Shown: positions 1 to 10,943, counted from the first letter of the stretch. The stretch is DNA of 64,000 nt from Treponema sp. (GCA_009781475.1 WQYB01000004.1:1-64000), one strand, 5' to 3'. The notes: generated from the letters alone by a model not told the origin. Translations and numbers: made by a program.

Positions 1-44
1 AATCCTACAAAACATAATAACAGAAAAGCGAAAGATCTTTTCAT
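1..44 (-). CDS. 5' end of a CDS running off the window edge; hydrophobic signal-peptide-like N-terminus (MKRSFAFLLLCFVG...)
   Basis: Reverse complement reads GGAGGCCTT-ATG AAA AGA TCT TTC GCT TTT CTG TTA TTA TGT TTT GTA GGA; SD GGAGG precedes ATG. Confidence 0.6.
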   Translation of the reverse strand, partial: MKRSFAFLLLCFVG

Positions 45-59
45 AAGGCCTCCATAGCA

Positions 60-1727
60 TTATAAACAATGCTCAAGCCTTAGTGTTACGGTTGTACTAT
101 CGCAGACTTCTGACGGACCAAAGTATTGAATTGCGCCCGGAACAAGGAAGCTGGTTTTTTCTGCCCAAGTATCGCGGTTTTGCGCGAATGTTTTAAATGG
201 CTTGCCGTTTAATTCAACCAATGCTTTTTTTATAACTGGTTTTTTTGAGCCGTGTCTTTGTTCAAGGTTCATCATCATTGTAAGAGGAATACCGCCTGCA
301 ATCCATTGCGATGCTGGCGCGATTAGATTTTTCACGCTGGAAAGATAACCTGTAAGACCCGCCGCGATTAAAACAAATGCGCTGTAACCGAGGCTGTAGC
401 AATAGTCTGCATCAAAGTTGGAAGGAAAAGCGCAGCGGCCTTCGTATCCAAAAAAGTGAGCGAGCGCGCTGAACTTGCCGCTGTACTGTTTCTGTTCTTT
501 CATCGCGGCTAATTTTTTTTCTGCCATTCCGATAAGCAGTTTTTCTGTTTCGATTCTTGAAACCTGAACGTTGCCGTGCGGGTCTCGATCCATTAAAAAT
601 TGCTGTGCGATATCTGGAGGCAGCGATTGCATAATTCTGTATGATGGTTCTGATATTCTTGAAGACAGCCAATACAATTGATCGATAAAGTTCGTAATTG
701 CCGCAAACTCTTGTGCTTGCGCGGCGATGGTGTCGTTAAGTTCGCCGATTAATTTTTTTATATCGGGGATAAATTCTACAAGACCTTCGGGAATTAAAAC
801 GATTCCGAAGTTGTCGCCGTTTGACGCACGTTTTACAATCGATGCGCAAATTTGATCGACAATCTGATTAAGCGACATTGCTTTTTCTTCGATTTCTTCG
901 GAGATAAGGCAAACATTCGGCTGTGTTTGCAATGCACATTCAAGCGCGATGTGGCTTGCAGATCTTCCCATTAATTTAATGAAGTGCCAGTATTTTTTTG
1001 CGCTGTTTGTATCACGGCTAAGGTTGCCGATTAATTCTGAATATGTTTTACACGCTGTATCAAAACCGAATGATGTTTCGATATGTTCATTTTTTAAATC
1101 GCCGTCTATTGTTTTTGGGCAGCCAATTACCTGAATCGATGTGCCATTGTTTAAAAAATATTCAGCTAAAAGCGCTGCATTGGTGTTGGAATCATCTCCG
1201 CCGATTACAACGATTGCGTCAAGCCCAAGTTTTTTTGCAGTTTCAAGCGAGGCTGCAAATTGTTCGGGAGTTTCTATTTTTGTTCTGCCTGAACCGATAA
1301 TGTCAAAACCGCCTGTGTTACGGTAAGCGTCGATTATTTCATTTGTAAGAGTAATTGTTTTATTTTCGATTAAACCGCTCGGTCCGCCTTTAAAACCGTA
1401 TAGGGTAGAGGCGGGGTTTCCTTTTTTAAGACCGTCAAACAAACCTGCGATAACATTGTGTCCGCCGGGAGCCTGTCCGCCTGAAAGTATTACGCCGACT
1501 TTTATTTCACGATTGGAGTTTTCTATTTTTTTTTCGCCGTCTTTCGCGAATGTGATTATTGGCTTGCCATAAGTTTGTTTAAAAATATCACGCAGTTCGG
1601 CTAAATCAGAAATTGCTTCTGTGGGAATGCCTGTTTCTATATCTATATCATCAACTGAACCGCAAAGGCTTTGCGGAAGTTTGGGATTATAATTATAACG
1701 TTCTTTTTGCAAAATAGAGATGTTCAT
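60..1727 (-). CDS. pfp: Diphosphate (PPi)-dependent 6-phosphofructokinase, long form
   Basis: ORF 555 aa; [30 protein letters not shown] motifs typical of PPi-PFK. Confidence 0.93.
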   Translation of the reverse strand: MNISILQKERYNYNPKLPQSLCGSVDDIDIETGIPTEAISDLAELRDIFKQTYGKPIITFAKDGEKKIENSNREIKVGVILSGGQAPGGHNVIAGLFDGLKKGNPASTLYGFKGGPSGLIENKTITLTNEIIDAYRNTGGFDIIGSGRTKIETPEQFAASLETAKKLGLDAIVVIGGDDSNTNAALLAEYFLNNGTSIQVIGCPKTIDGDLKNEHIETSFGFDTACKTYSELIGNLSRDTNSAKKYWHFIKLMGRSASHIALECALQTQPNVCLISEEIEEKAMSLNQIVDQICASIVKRASNGDNFGIVLIPEGLVEFIPDIKKLIGELNDTIAAQAQEFAAITNFIDQLYWLSSRISEPSYRIMQSLPPDIAQQFLMDRDPHGNVQVSRIETEKLLIGMAEKKLAAMKEQKQYSGKFSALAHFFGYEGRCAFPSNFDADYCYSLGYSAFVLIAAGLTGYLSSVKNLIAPASQWIAGGIPLTMMMNLEQRHGSKKPVIKKALVELNGKPFKTFAQNRDTWAEKTSFLVPGAIQYFGPSEVCDSTTVTLRLEHCL

Positions 1728-1945
1728 AAATTACTCCTTAAGTTAGTGAATCTATTTGCTTTTGTGTCTATTTTTGCGCAGTTTTTTCTTGCGTTTGTGG
1801 GTCGCAATTTTCCGCAGTTTACGTTTTCTTCCGCAGGGCACTTAAATCTCCTATGTTGGCGCAAAACGCCTGGATAATGACGGTACAGACCGCTTTAATA
1901 AGTATGAAGAAATCGATAAAAATGATCAATAGTGATTGACACCCA

Positions 1946-1974
1946 TTGACATTATTTTAAGATTTTAATATATT
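1946..1974 (+). promoter_or_regulatory. Sigma70-type promoter for tRNA-Glu
   Basis: TTGACA (1946-1951), 17-nt spacer, TATATT (1969-1974), about 24 nt before the tRNA. Confidence 0.7.
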
Positions 1975-1997
1975 CGTTATTGATAAGATTGAGTTTT

Positions 1998-2069
1998 GTC
2001 TCCATCGTCTAGCGGTTAGGACACCGGGTTTTCATCCCGGCAACCGGGGTTCGATTCCCCGTGGAGATG
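1998..2069 (+). tRNA. tRNA-Glu (anticodon TTC)
   Basis: Cloverleaf by eye: acceptor GTCTCCA/TGGAGAT, anticodon stem CCGGG/CCCGG with loop TTTTCAT, T-loop GTTCGATTC; CCA not encoded. Confidence 0.93.
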
Positions 2070-2075
2070 TTTTGT

Positions 2076-2108
2076 AAAAAAAAGAGACTATTTTTAGTCT
2101 CTTTTTTT
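2076..2108 (+). terminator. Rho-independent terminator after tRNA-Glu
   Basis: AAAAGAGACTA-TTTT-TAGTCTCTTTTTTT hairpin followed by T-tract. Confidence 0.8.
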
Positions 2109-2156
2109 ATAAATTGAAACCCTTGTAAGAATGGATTGTTTATATTAGATAGAGTT

Positions 2157-2981
2157 ATGAAAAGTAAAAAAATTGTAAAAACAGCAGCATTATTAATTAT
2201 TGGATTTCTAACCCTCCAATCAGCATATTCACAAGTTAGAAACGACATGATTCGCATAAACGGCGGAACTTTTCTAATGGGCAGCCCCGAAGATGAAGGC
2301 GGCAGGCATCAAACTGATGAAGGACCTCAGCATCAGGTCACTGTTAGTTCATTTTTTATGTCGAAATTCCCTATAACACAGGCTGAATACGAAGCAATAA
2401 TGGGAGTAAATCCAAGTCAGCATAGAGGACAGGATTTGCCGGTTGACCGGGTCAGATGGATTGATGCAGTTGAATATTGTAACAGACGAAGCATCGCAGA
2501 AGGTTTAACGCCTGTTTATACGATTGATGGAGCAAATGTTACCTGGAACCGTGAAGCAAACGGATACAGGCTGCCAACAGAAGCAGAATGGGAATACGCC
2601 TGCAGAGCCGGAACAACAACGCCTTATTATTCAGGAGCTTCCATGGATGATGCAGGATGGCACAGAGATAATTCTTTTGTAACACTTGAAACAGGAGCCA
2701 GGCTTAGAACCACATATCCGGTCGGGCAAAAACTGCCGAATGCCTGGGGGCTTTATGATATGCACGGCAATGTGCTTGAATGGTGCTGGGATTGGATGTC
2801 TGCTTATACACCGGAACCAAAAAATAACCCCATAGGACCTGCGACAGGATCAAGACGAGTTTACCGCGGAGGCAGTTTCGACTTTCAGCCTGCTTGGTGT
2901 CGCAGCGCATACCGCTTCGGGCAGCATCAAAGATTTCAAATGTTTTACACGGGTTTTCGGGTAGCGCGTAATATTCATTAA
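2157..2981 (+). CDS. Secreted formylglycine-generating-enzyme (SUMF1/FGE-sulfatase) domain protein
   Basis: Signal peptide MKSKKIVKTAALLIIGFLTLQSAYS; MIRINGGTFLMGSPEDEGGR, PVDRVRWIDAVEYCN, RLPTEAEWEYACRAG, GNVLEWCWDW, RVYRGGSF. Start moved from track 2136 to 2157. Confidence 0.88.
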   Translation: MKSKKIVKTAALLIIGFLTLQSAYSQVRNDMIRINGGTFLMGSPEDEGGRHQTDEGPQHQVTVSSFFMSKFPITQAEYEAIMGVNPSQHRGQDLPVDRVRWIDAVEYCNRRSIAEGLTPVYTIDGANVTWNREANGYRLPTEAEWEYACRAGTTTPYYSGASMDDAGWHRDNSFVTLETGARLRTTYPVGQKLPNAWGLYDMHGNVLEWCWDWMSAYTPEPKNNPIGPATGSRRVYRGGSFDFQPAWCRSAYRFGQHQRFQMFYTGFRVARNIH

Positions 2982-5056
2982 AATAATTCTCCTTGTTTTG
3001 CCTCAATTTGATTTTTTGTTTCATTAGTCTCAGTCTCAGATTTATTCGATTTAATCGATTTGATCGATTTGATCGATTTGATCGATTTGATCGATTTGAT
3101 CGATTTGATCGATTTGATCGATTTGATCGATTTGATCGATTTGATCGATTTAATCATTGCCAAAAATTCATCTTCGCCGATAATTGGTATTTTAAGCTCA
3201 TTTGCTTTTTTGTTTTTTGATGAACCGGAAGAAATATCATTGTTAACAAGAAACGAAAGGTCTTTAACAACAGAAGATTTTATCTGCGCTCCTAATGCTT
3301 TTGCTTTTTCTTCCGCTTCGCCTCTTTTCATTGTTATTAGTTCGCCTGTAAAACAAAAAGACTTGCCGCGAAGAGGCAGAGATTCTGCAGACGGCGGCAG
3401 AGCAATTGAAATAAAACCTGTTTTCAAAACAGCATCCATTTCTTTTGTACATTCTTTTAAGCCGTCTGCGATAACAGCCGCTGTAATTTCACCTAACCCA
3501 TGAATTGAAGCCAAATCTGATACAGATGCCTGGCGTAATTTTTCAAGTGTGTCAAAACCTGCCAAAGATATTTTTTCCATTGTGGTTTCCGCGATTCCTT
3601 CAAAGTCAAACCCGGCGATAAAAACAGCGAGCGAAAGCTCGCGTTTTGTTTGAATGTGGCGGATTACTTTTGCGGCTGATAATTCTCCCATTCTTTCGTA
3701 TTCAGAAAGTGTTTTTGCCGTAAGTGAATATAATTCATGAATGTGTTTTACATTTTTTTCAAACAATTGACGAATAAGTTTTTCTCCAAGTTCGCGGATA
3801 TCAAGAACGGATACCCATTTTTCAAGTCTGTGTAAAAGACGTTTTGAACATTGAAGGTTAGGGCAGTAAAGCCTTGTTCCGCCGTCGGTTAATTTACTGT
3901 TACATACACCGCAGGTTGTTGGAAAAATTATTTCCTGTGTTTTTTCTGATGATGGAAAAGGAGCGAGCCCTTCGATCTTTGGGATTATTTCTCCGCGTTT
4001 TACAACAGAAACAGCGCAGCCAATTTTTAAACCCATCGAACGAATCATGTCCGGATTGTTAAGGTTTGCGCGTTTTACGGTAGTACCGGCGATGCGCACA
4101 GGGTCGATAATACCGATTGGCGTATATGTCGCACCTGATTCACTCCATTCAATCTCACGCAAGATACTGAAAGCTGCCTCCAAATCAAACTTAAAAGCGA
4201 TTTGTTTTTCCGGGCGGGTTTTTCTAAGGTCTGACATATCAATTTCATTGTATTTAATTACAAGTCCGTCTATATCAAAAGGTAGTTTACTTCTTTTTTT
4301 TGTGATTTTTTCGCGGTAATCAATAATTTCCTGCGTTTTAGTATATGATTTTGTTTCTGTTGTTAAAAATCCGCGCTGTTCAAGCCAAGTTAGTTTCTGT
4401 AATTCTTCAGTAAAAAAATAGTCGTTTTCTGTTGCTGCATCATAAGCCATAAAGGAAAGGTCTTCACAGCCTTCGCCGTCTTTGCGGCGCATAATACCAT
4501 TGGCGGCATTACGGCAATTTGCTTTAGTTGGATATTTATTTTTCCAAATATCTCCGGTCATTATTACTTCGCCTCTTATGCCGCCCGTAAATGAAATGTC
4601 CAGTTTGTGAACAACTCCTTTCATACGCCGCGCATTGGCAGTAATATCATCACCTGTAAAACCGTCTCCGCGAGTGACAGCTTTTAAAAGTAATCCGTTT
4701 TTATATTGTAATTCAAGGCTTGCACCGTCTAATTTATATTGAACGATAAATGTTTTTGTTAATCCGTTTGAATGTTTGTTTAAAAGTTTTTCCATCCATA
4801 TTGTAAATTCCTGCGGGTTTGCAGCTTTGTCCTGGCTTCCCATGGGGATAAGGTGTTTTGCTTTGGGGAAACCGTCGGTATCGTAACCTGTTCCAACTTT
4901 TTTTAATACATCATTTTGCGGGTCAAGTGATTTTAATTCATCCCAAAGAAGATCAAATTCTTCGTCAGAGATTTCAGCTTCTCCATCGTAATAAGAAGCC
5001 TGGTATTTTAAAATTAATTTTTCCAGCTCATTAATCCGCTCTTGTTTAGAACTCAT
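2978..5056 (-). CDS. ligA: NAD-dependent DNA ligase with C-terminal (IKS)n repeat tail
   Basis: KLDGAS active site, RGDGFTGDDIT, Cys4 zinc finger, HhH, BRCT (LPLRGKSFCFTGEL); C-terminal repeat tail ending QGELF. Confidence 0.93.
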   Translation of the reverse strand: MSSKQERINELEKLILKYQASYYDGEAEISDEEFDLLWDELKSLDPQNDVLKKVGTGYDTDGFPKAKHLIPMGSQDKAANPQEFTIWMEKLLNKHSNGLTKTFIVQYKLDGASLELQYKNGLLLKAVTRGDGFTGDDITANARRMKGVVHKLDISFTGGIRGEVIMTGDIWKNKYPTKANCRNAANGIMRRKDGEGCEDLSFMAYDAATENDYFFTEELQKLTWLEQRGFLTTETKSYTKTQEIIDYREKITKKRSKLPFDIDGLVIKYNEIDMSDLRKTRPEKQIAFKFDLEAAFSILREIEWSESGATYTPIGIIDPVRIAGTTVKRANLNNPDMIRSMGLKIGCAVSVVKRGEIIPKIEGLAPFPSSEKTQEIIFPTTCGVCNSKLTDGGTRLYCPNLQCSKRLLHRLEKWVSVLDIRELGEKLIRQLFEKNVKHIHELYSLTAKTLSEYERMGELSAAKVIRHIQTKRELSLAVFIAGFDFEGIAETTMEKISLAGFDTLEKLRQASVSDLASIHGLGEITAAVIADGLKECTKEMDAVLKTGFISIALPPSAESLPLRGKSFCFTGELITMKRGEAEEKAKALGAQIKSSVVKDLSFLVNNDISSGSSKNKKANELKIPIIGEDEFLAMIKSIKSIKSIKSIKSIKSIKSIKSIKSIKSIKSIKSNKSETETNETKNQIEAKQGELF
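3047..3154. repeat. Tandem repeat, 12 x 9 bp (CGATTTGAT; the first and last units are CGATTTAAT)
   Basis: Counted directly: ten perfect units 3056-3145 flanked by two single-mismatch units. Confidence 0.97.
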
Positions 5057-5098
5057 GAAATAATTATATATTAATAAAACAAGATATTATAGCATTTT

Positions 5099-5127
5099 TC
5101 GTGTTGGTTCGTGTGGTTCGTGGTAGA
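5099..5127. repeat. Intergenic short repeat, CCACGAACCACACGAACCAACACGA family
   Basis: Reverse complement of TCGTGTTGGTTCGTGTGGTTCGTGGTA; same family at 46033 and 49431. Confidence 0.8.
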
Positions 5128-5135
5128 AATTTACA

Positions 5136-5783
5136 TTAATACCAATTTTCCATTTCCTGGAATCTTTCGCGTACTGTTTGTAAAGAAGCAAGTTCGCGAT
5201 TTATCGTTCTGGCGTAATTTAAAGTTCCGTTTTCGATTCTGAAAGCCTCATCCTGCCAAAAAGTAACACGTTGTAAATCAATCCATCTAAAACGCCTTTC
5301 ATTGGCTTTTTCTGCCCAATGAAGCACATCATCCCAGTAAATTAAAGCAGTGCGATAACAGGTTTCGGCTATATCAAGACTTTCAAGGATTTGATCCCTG
5401 AAAGGAGCATTGTAAAAATAAGCATGACGTTTGTTCCATTTGTTGCCAAGAAACATATATTGTTCAATCAATTTAATATGCAGATGCATATTAAAAAGGT
5501 AGCGGTATTTTTCCCATTGTATTTCATTTTCAATATGTGCAAGAGCGTAAAGAGGGTTAGCAAAAGGAGCTGCTATGGCTCGTTCAAGCCAGTAGATATT
5601 TTCCATTGTATCATCAGGAGCCTGGTTAAGATGAACATGAAAGAGCCTGTAATATTGTTCTTTGTATGTTACGTAATAACTATTTACCGGAATTGCTACA
5701 GTAAAAAAAATGAGTATAGTAATTATTTTAATGGTTGTTTTCACTATACCTTTAATATCGGCATTTGAGAGACTACGCTCCAT
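5136..5783 (-). CDS. Conserved hypothetical protein with N-terminal TM/signal anchor
   Basis: 215-aa ORF downstream of and overlapping tmk; hydrophobic IVKTTIKIITILIFFTVAIPV. Confidence 0.7.
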   Translation of the reverse strand: MERSLSNADIKGIVKTTIKIITILIFFTVAIPVNSYYVTYKEQYYRLFHVHLNQAPDDTMENIYWLERAIAAPFANPLYALAHIENEIQWEKYRYLFNMHLHIKLIEQYMFLGNKWNKRHAYFYNAPFRDQILESLDIAETCYRTALIYWDDVLHWAEKANERRFRWIDLQRVTFWQDEAFRIENGTLNYARTINRELASLQTVRERFQEMENWY

Positions 5784-6394
5784 ATCTGATCGGCGATTTT
5801 CTCGACATTTTTAGAGGCATCTATGGTTAAAATTCCGGCTTTTTGATTTTGGTATATTTTTATTAAATTCCTGTATTTTTCCCGTACTTTTTCCTGGAAA
5901 TCAAGATATTCGTAAATTTCAAGCGAGGAGCGTTCTTTCATACGTTCAATAGCAATGTTGGGGTCAATATCAAGAAAAATGGTTAATTCCGGTATGCCGA
6001 ATCCTGAATTTAGAATCTGCGGTAATTCATCTCCGCATTCAATACCTTGATAAACAAGTGAAGAAAACACATATCTGTCACATATAACAAGCTCCCCTTT
6101 ATTAACTCGGCAAATTATGCCTTCCAACCCGTATAAATGCTCATTTCTATCCGCTGCAAAAAGCATGGCAAGTGTCTTAGAATCAATTGATATTTCTTTT
6201 TTTAAGGCTTGACGGATTATTTTGCCAATATGCCCTTCTGTAGGTTCAAAAGTTGAAAAAAACTTAATTTTTTTCTGCTGATTATGGTTTTTTATCCTAT
6301 TGGAGAGCATGGAAAGCTGAGTAGTTGTTCCGCTGCCGTCCCCGCCTTCAAAAACTATGAAATTTGGTATTGTTTTTATTCCATTAATTTCCAT
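5744..6394 (-). CDS. tmk: Thymidylate kinase
   Basis: FIVFEGGDGSGTTTQ P-loop, CDRYVFSSLVYQG. Confidence 0.92.
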   Translation of the reverse strand: MEINGIKTIPNFIVFEGGDGSGTTTQLSMLSNRIKNHNQQKKIKFFSTFEPTEGHIGKIIRQALKKEISIDSKTLAMLFAADRNEHLYGLEGIICRVNKGELVICDRYVFSSLVYQGIECGDELPQILNSGFGIPELTIFLDIDPNIAIERMKERSSLEIYEYLDFQEKVREKYRNLIKIYQNQKAGILTIDASKNVEKIADQIWSVVSQMPILKV

Positions 6395-6419
6395 TTTTAA
6401 AATCTACAGCTCCAATTCT

Positions 6420-6449
6420 GTGACATTTAGCCTGTAAAAGTATTATAAT
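6420..6449 (+). promoter_or_regulatory. Candidate promoter for the tamB-bamA-skp-mutS region
   Basis: GTGACA-18-TATAAT in the tmk/tamB divergent gap. Confidence 0.45.
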
Positions 6450-6480
6450 TATAGAAAGTAATTAATTACAAGGTACAAAT

Positions 6481-9400
6481 TTGTCAATCTTCACTGAAAA
6501 AGGCGGGAAAAAGACACTTTCTCGTATTTTTTACATAAAAGTTCTCATTTTTTGCGGTATTATTGGCTTAACTGCTATTGCTATGCAGCCAATACAGACT
6601 GCTTTAAGCCGGATTATACTTCAAATACGCACAAATTTTATTGAAAACCTTGAAGACATTACCGGCATGAAAATTCACTATTCATCGATTCGTCCTTCCT
6701 TTACAGGTTCAATTGATATTAGAAATCTACAATTTAAAAAAGGCGATGATCCTGTTTTTACAGTAGAACGTTTAAGGATTAGGTTTTCTTTTTTTGAATT
6801 AATAATAAGGAAAAATTTCCATATTCACACAGTTCAAATTGAAAAACCTGAATTTATTATTGATGCACAAAGAGACAAGGATACTTTTGATTTACTGTCA
6901 AAATTGTTTGAAGGCAGGGATTTTGAAGACACTGAAAAAACTACCATACAATTAATAGCTGAATTCCTTCCGCAAAAGATTGATTATCAGATTCGCCGCG
7001 GTTATTTTTTATTTTCAGATAAAGGCGCTGTATATCAAATTGCAGATTTAAATCTAAATATCCAGGAAGAAAACGGAGAAATATATCTTAACGGAAATTT
7101 CAGCGCTTTTTATGAAAATTCAGAAATCTTTAACAGTATAATTTCTGTAAAAACAGATGTCAGTTTCAGCGGTTTATGTATTGATAACCTTGAAGAAGGA
7201 AAAGCTGATATTAATTTTTCTGCAGTTACATTTTCACAACATGAACAAACAGGCAGAAATACAAGACAGCATGTTTTATTTACCGTTAACCCTTTTAACC
7301 TTGCTGTATCTTATGATGAAAGGGTTGTAAATATAAGTAAACCAATGGGAAACACATCCATTGAATATTATCTAAGGTATTTTTTCAATACCGGTATTAT
7401 AAATGCCAGGGTAAATATGGATGAATTTAAAATTGGAGACATTATTAATTTGTCCAGCCGTTTAAGCGATATTAATCATCTTTTGCATTTACAGCTAACT
7501 GGTAATTCATCTTTTCATTATAATACTGCAAATAATAAAATGGCTTATGATGTAGACATAAAAGGCGGAATTACTACTGAAGTTATGTTTGATTTGTTAC
7601 CTGATACATTTATTCTAAACGCTTTTGGCAATGAAGAAACTGTTTATGTAAGTGATTTTGTTTTAAGTTCTTCTGTTCAAACAGCAAAAGCAGGTTTTTT
7701 TCATGGGAAACTCGGGTTTAACGGCAATATAAAATTTAAACCTTTCATGCCTTCAGGAATAATTTTCCTTGAAAATTTTGGATTTACCGGTAATGAAAGT
7801 TTAAGTGCTGTTTTAAATGTTTCAAGCAGTATGGATAGAATTAAATTATTTACTGATGTAATAAATATAGCCGGTGCACAGTTTATTAATCTGGATGTAC
7901 TTTTTTATCTATCTGATATAGATATAGCAATAAACGCTTCATGTATGAATGACGAAAGAGGACAGTTATTTATAGACGCTGTTTATAACAGAAATCAAAA
8001 TCAATTTGAAGCATCGCTTTCTTTAATTGATATTTCATTTTATGAAATATCAGAAATAGTCCGTCCTTTTATAAACTATATAAGTACTCCGGTAATTGGT
8101 CAGGCTTTTTTAAAAGATTCATCGGTTAATGCTGATGTTTTCTTTTCAACTGATTTTAAAAATATTGTATATAATGCACCCAATATTATATATAAAACAG
8201 CCAATTATAACGGAGAAATTGCATTATCAGGAACAGATCGTCAATTTACATTAAGTGAAGGAATTATTTTTCTTGATGAAAGTAATCTTTATTTTTCGGC
8301 AAATATAAATTTTTCCAATCCAATGGATTTAAACTTTCTGCTTAATGCAAGTTATCACAATATAGCATGGCGTGTAACAGGTCAATTATTGGACAGAAGG
8401 ACATTAATTATTCATGATCCAAACGGTCTTCATGTTTATGGAAATGTATCGAGTACAGGGGCAATATCCGGTTACATTGAAACTATTGATTTTCCTGTTT
8501 TAATAAATGCTCAGACCGTATATCTTAGTTCATACAGCGCTTTACGCTACACCTCGCAGGATTTTTGGACGATAGATATAAATCATTTTTTGGCAATTTA
8601 CGACGGAGAAGAATCGCTGAGATTTTCCGGAATTGCAGATCATGATGGAGCCAGTTTCAGGAATATATTATACACAGATTCTCTTGGAATCCTTGCAGGA
8701 AGTCTTGATTTATCATGGGATAACGATTTTTCGTATGTCGAATTGATTGTAAATATGACAGACGGGCTTGAAGCAGGTGAAAATTACTATATGGAAGGTG
8801 TTTATAAAGATAATCAAATTAATGCTTATGCTGTTGTTACGGATTTGCAAGTTAGGAGATTTTTAAAAGAAAGCCGTCCATTGCTGGCTAACGGAGAAAT
8901 GATATTTTCATGGGATTCCATAAACTTATTTAATATAAATTTAAATATAACATCAATAAAATCAATTAATCAAAATGATCCTTTTTATGCATCTTTTAAT
9001 ATTAATGTTACAAATGATGAATTGTCTGTAAATCATCTTAATATTGAATATCCGGAGATGAAAATAATTTCGCCGGAAATATATATTAACATAAATGAAG
9101 GTATTTTAAAAACTAAAACCTCTTTTCATGGTTTTGCAATGGATAATAGGCTGGAGGGTTTAATTGATATAAATGGCAGTTTTAATAAAATAAACACATG
9201 GCTTGAAATTGAAAATGCCTTAAATTTATTGGACGGTATAATTACTTTTGAAAATTCAAGGTACGGACATCTTTATAATGCAAATATGGATTTTAATTTT
9301 TCTGTCAGGCAGGGAGAGATTTCAATTACAGGCGGTATTAAAGATTTCCTTAGATTTAAAATTGAAAATGACGGTAATTTTATACTTGGTTTATCTTCTC

Positions 9401-10935
9401 CTTTTCCGATACATGGAACTTTCACCGGTATATACAAAGACGGTATTGTAGACGCAAGCTGCGCCAATATCTATATTGACATGTACGAGTTTTGGAATTT
9501 GATGCCGGATATAAAAGATTTTATTGTTACTTCCGGTTTTTTAACAGGAAATATGGACTTCAAAGGTCCTATAGAGAATCCTGAGTTTTATGGAGTTTTA
9601 AGAGGGTCAAGTATAACCATTCAAGTTCCAAATTTTGTAAGTGAAAATATACGACCTATGCCATTTACAATAATTGCTGAAGGTAATCAGATGACCTTTG
9701 GTCCTATCATTGCAGCAGCAGGAAATGGCGGCGGTATTGTAAACGGTTTTTTTCTTTTTCAAAATTGGATTCCGGTTAATATAATTCTTGATATTAATAT
9801 CCCAAGGGAAAGTCCAGTTCCTTATGGATTTAATGTATCCGGTTTTTTGGCTGACGGAACAGCATCCGGCAAGTTATTAATTAACATAGATATTGATAAT
9901 TATATTGAACTTAAAGGAGATCTTTTCACTAATTATGCAGAAATAGGATTTAATACGGATGTAATTAATAATAATGAAAATGAATTAGTTTTAGACCCAT
10001 TTAATACATACATGGATTTAAATGTTACTACAGGCTCCATGGTAGAATTTACATGGCCTATTGTTAGCCCGATAATTAAGGCTAATGTAGAAATAGGTAC
10101 TTTAATTCATATTTTTACTGATACGCAGGCAGGACAATTTTCATTAAATAGTGATGTAAGGATTCGATCCGGTGAAATTAATTACTTTGGCAGAAGCTTT
10201 TTTATCAGGCAGGCAAATATCCTTTTTAGGGAAAATGAAACTCAATTTAACCCTCGTGTAACAGCAAGAGCGGAAATACGTGAACGTATTGATACAGGGA
10301 ATGTTACCATATCGATGATTATAGAAAACCAGCCATTACTTAGTTTTGAACCGGGTTTTGAGCCTCGTTTTGAATCAAATCCCAGTTTATCAATGCTTGA
10401 AATTTATTCGATTTTAGGTCAAACTTTTTCAAGAAACCCGGGGGAAGAGAATAATGATATGGCTACACGTTTCCTTATTACCTCCACATCGGATTTTTTA
10501 ACTCAAATAATTGCCAGCTCGGATGTATTTTCACAATTTGTGTTTTTTCGTCAAATTGAGCGCCAAATGAGGGATTTTTTAAGGTTAGATATGTTTAGCG
10601 TCAGAACCAGGTTTTTTCATAATGCTTTTATGTCAGGTTTTTCAGGATTTGGGCAAAATTCCATTGATAGTGAAACCGGTGTAGGTAACTATTTAGATAA
10701 TACAACTGTTTTTATAGGTAAATACATCGGACGAGATATGTTTATTCATGGTATGCTTAGGATGAGATACGATGAAAATAACACTACATTTGGTGGTATG
10801 GTTTTTGAACCGGATATCGGTATTGAGCTGCAAAGTCCTTTTGTAAATATAAGGTGGGATTTTTTCCCATATCGCCCGGAAAACTGGTGGTTAAGCGGGA
10901 ATTCAATTACTCTGAGCTGGAGTATGTCATTTTAG
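6481..10935 (+). CDS. tamB: TamB-like (DUF490) translocation/assembly module protein; TTG start
   Basis: 1484-aa beta-rich protein with N-terminal TM, C-terminal DUF490-like region, immediately upstream of bamA. Confidence 0.8.
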   Translation: MSIFTEKGGKKTLSRIFYIKVLIFCGIIGLTAIAMQPIQTALSRIILQIRTNFIENLEDITGMKIHYSSIRPSFTGSIDIRNLQFKKGDDPVFTVERLRIRFSFFELIIRKNFHIHTVQIEKPEFIIDAQRDKDTFDLLSKLFEGRDFEDTEKTTIQLIAEFLPQKIDYQIRRGYFLFSDKGAVYQIADLNLNIQEENGEIYLNGNFSAFYENSEIFNSIISVKTDVSFSGLCIDNLEEGKADINFSAVTFSQHEQTGRNTRQHVLFTVNPFNLAVSYDERVVNISKPMGNTSIEYYLRYFFNTGIINARVNMDEFKIGDIINLSSRLSDINHLLHLQLTGNSSFHYNTANNKMAYDVDIKGGITTEVMFDLLPDTFILNAFGNEETVYVSDFVLSSSVQTAKAGFFHGKLGFNGNIKFKPFMPSGIIFLENFGFTGNESLSAVLNVSSSMDRIKLFTDVINIAGAQFINLDVLFYLSDIDIAINASCMNDERGQLFIDAVYNRNQNQFEASLSLIDISFYEISEIVRPFINYISTPVIGQAFLKDSSVNADVFFSTDFKNIVYNAPNIIYKTANYNGEIALSGTDRQFTLSEGIIFLDESNLYFSANINFSNPMDLNFLLNASYHNIAWRVTGQLLDRRTLIIHDPNGLHVYGNVSSTGAISGYIETIDFPVLINAQTVYLSSYSALRYTSQDFWTIDINHFLAIYDGEESLRFSGIADHDGASFRNILYTDSLGILAGSLDLSWDNDFSYVELIVNMTDGLEAGENYYMEGVYKDNQINAYAVVTDLQVRRFLKESRPLLANGEMIFSWDSINLFNINLNITSIKSINQNDPFYASFNINVTNDELSVNHLNIEYPEMKIISPEIYININEGILKTKTSFHGFAMDNRLEGLIDINGSFNKINTWLEIENALNLLDGIITFENSRYGHLYNANMDFNFSVRQGEISITGGIKDFLRFKIENDGNFILGLSSPFPIHGTFTGIYKDGIVDASCANIYIDMYEFWNLMPDIKDFIVTSGFLTGNMDFKGPIENPEFYGVLRGSSITIQVPNFVSENIRPMPFTIIAEGNQMTFGPIIAAAGNGGGIVNGFFLFQNWIPVNIILDINIPRESPVPYGFNVSGFLADGTASGKLLINIDIDNYIELKGDLFTNYAEIGFNTDVINNNENELVLDPFNTYMDLNVTTGSMVEFTWPIVSPIIKANVEIGTLIHIFTDTQAGQFSLNSDVRIRSGEINYFGRSFFIRQANILFRENETQFNPRVTARAEIRERIDTGNVTISMIIENQPLLSFEPGFEPRFESNPSLSMLEIYSILGQTFSRNPGEENNDMATRFLITSTSDFLTQIIASSDVFSQFVFFRQIERQMRDFLRLDMFSVRTRFFHNAFMSGFSGFGQNSIDSETGVGNYLDNTTVFIGKYIGRDMFIHGMLRMRYDENNTTFGGMVFEPDIGIELQSPFVNIRWDFFPYRPENWWLSGNSITLSWSMSF

Positions 10936-10943
10936 GAGTTTTA

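Noticed and set aside
1846-1930. Possible gene remnant ISYVGAKRLDNDGTDRFNKYEEIDKNDQ* upstream of tRNA-Glu
   Set aside because: Only ~28 codons, no start or SD, no recognisable family; not enough to call a pseudogene
3047-3154. CRISPR-like array
   Set aside because: 9-bp units are directly adjacent with no spacers and lie inside the ligA coding sequence
2993-3503. Plus-strand ORFs of (DRF)n and (DLI)n opposite ligA
   Set aside because: Created by the 9-bp repeat having no stops in several frames; no SD, and ligA on the other strand has full domain support
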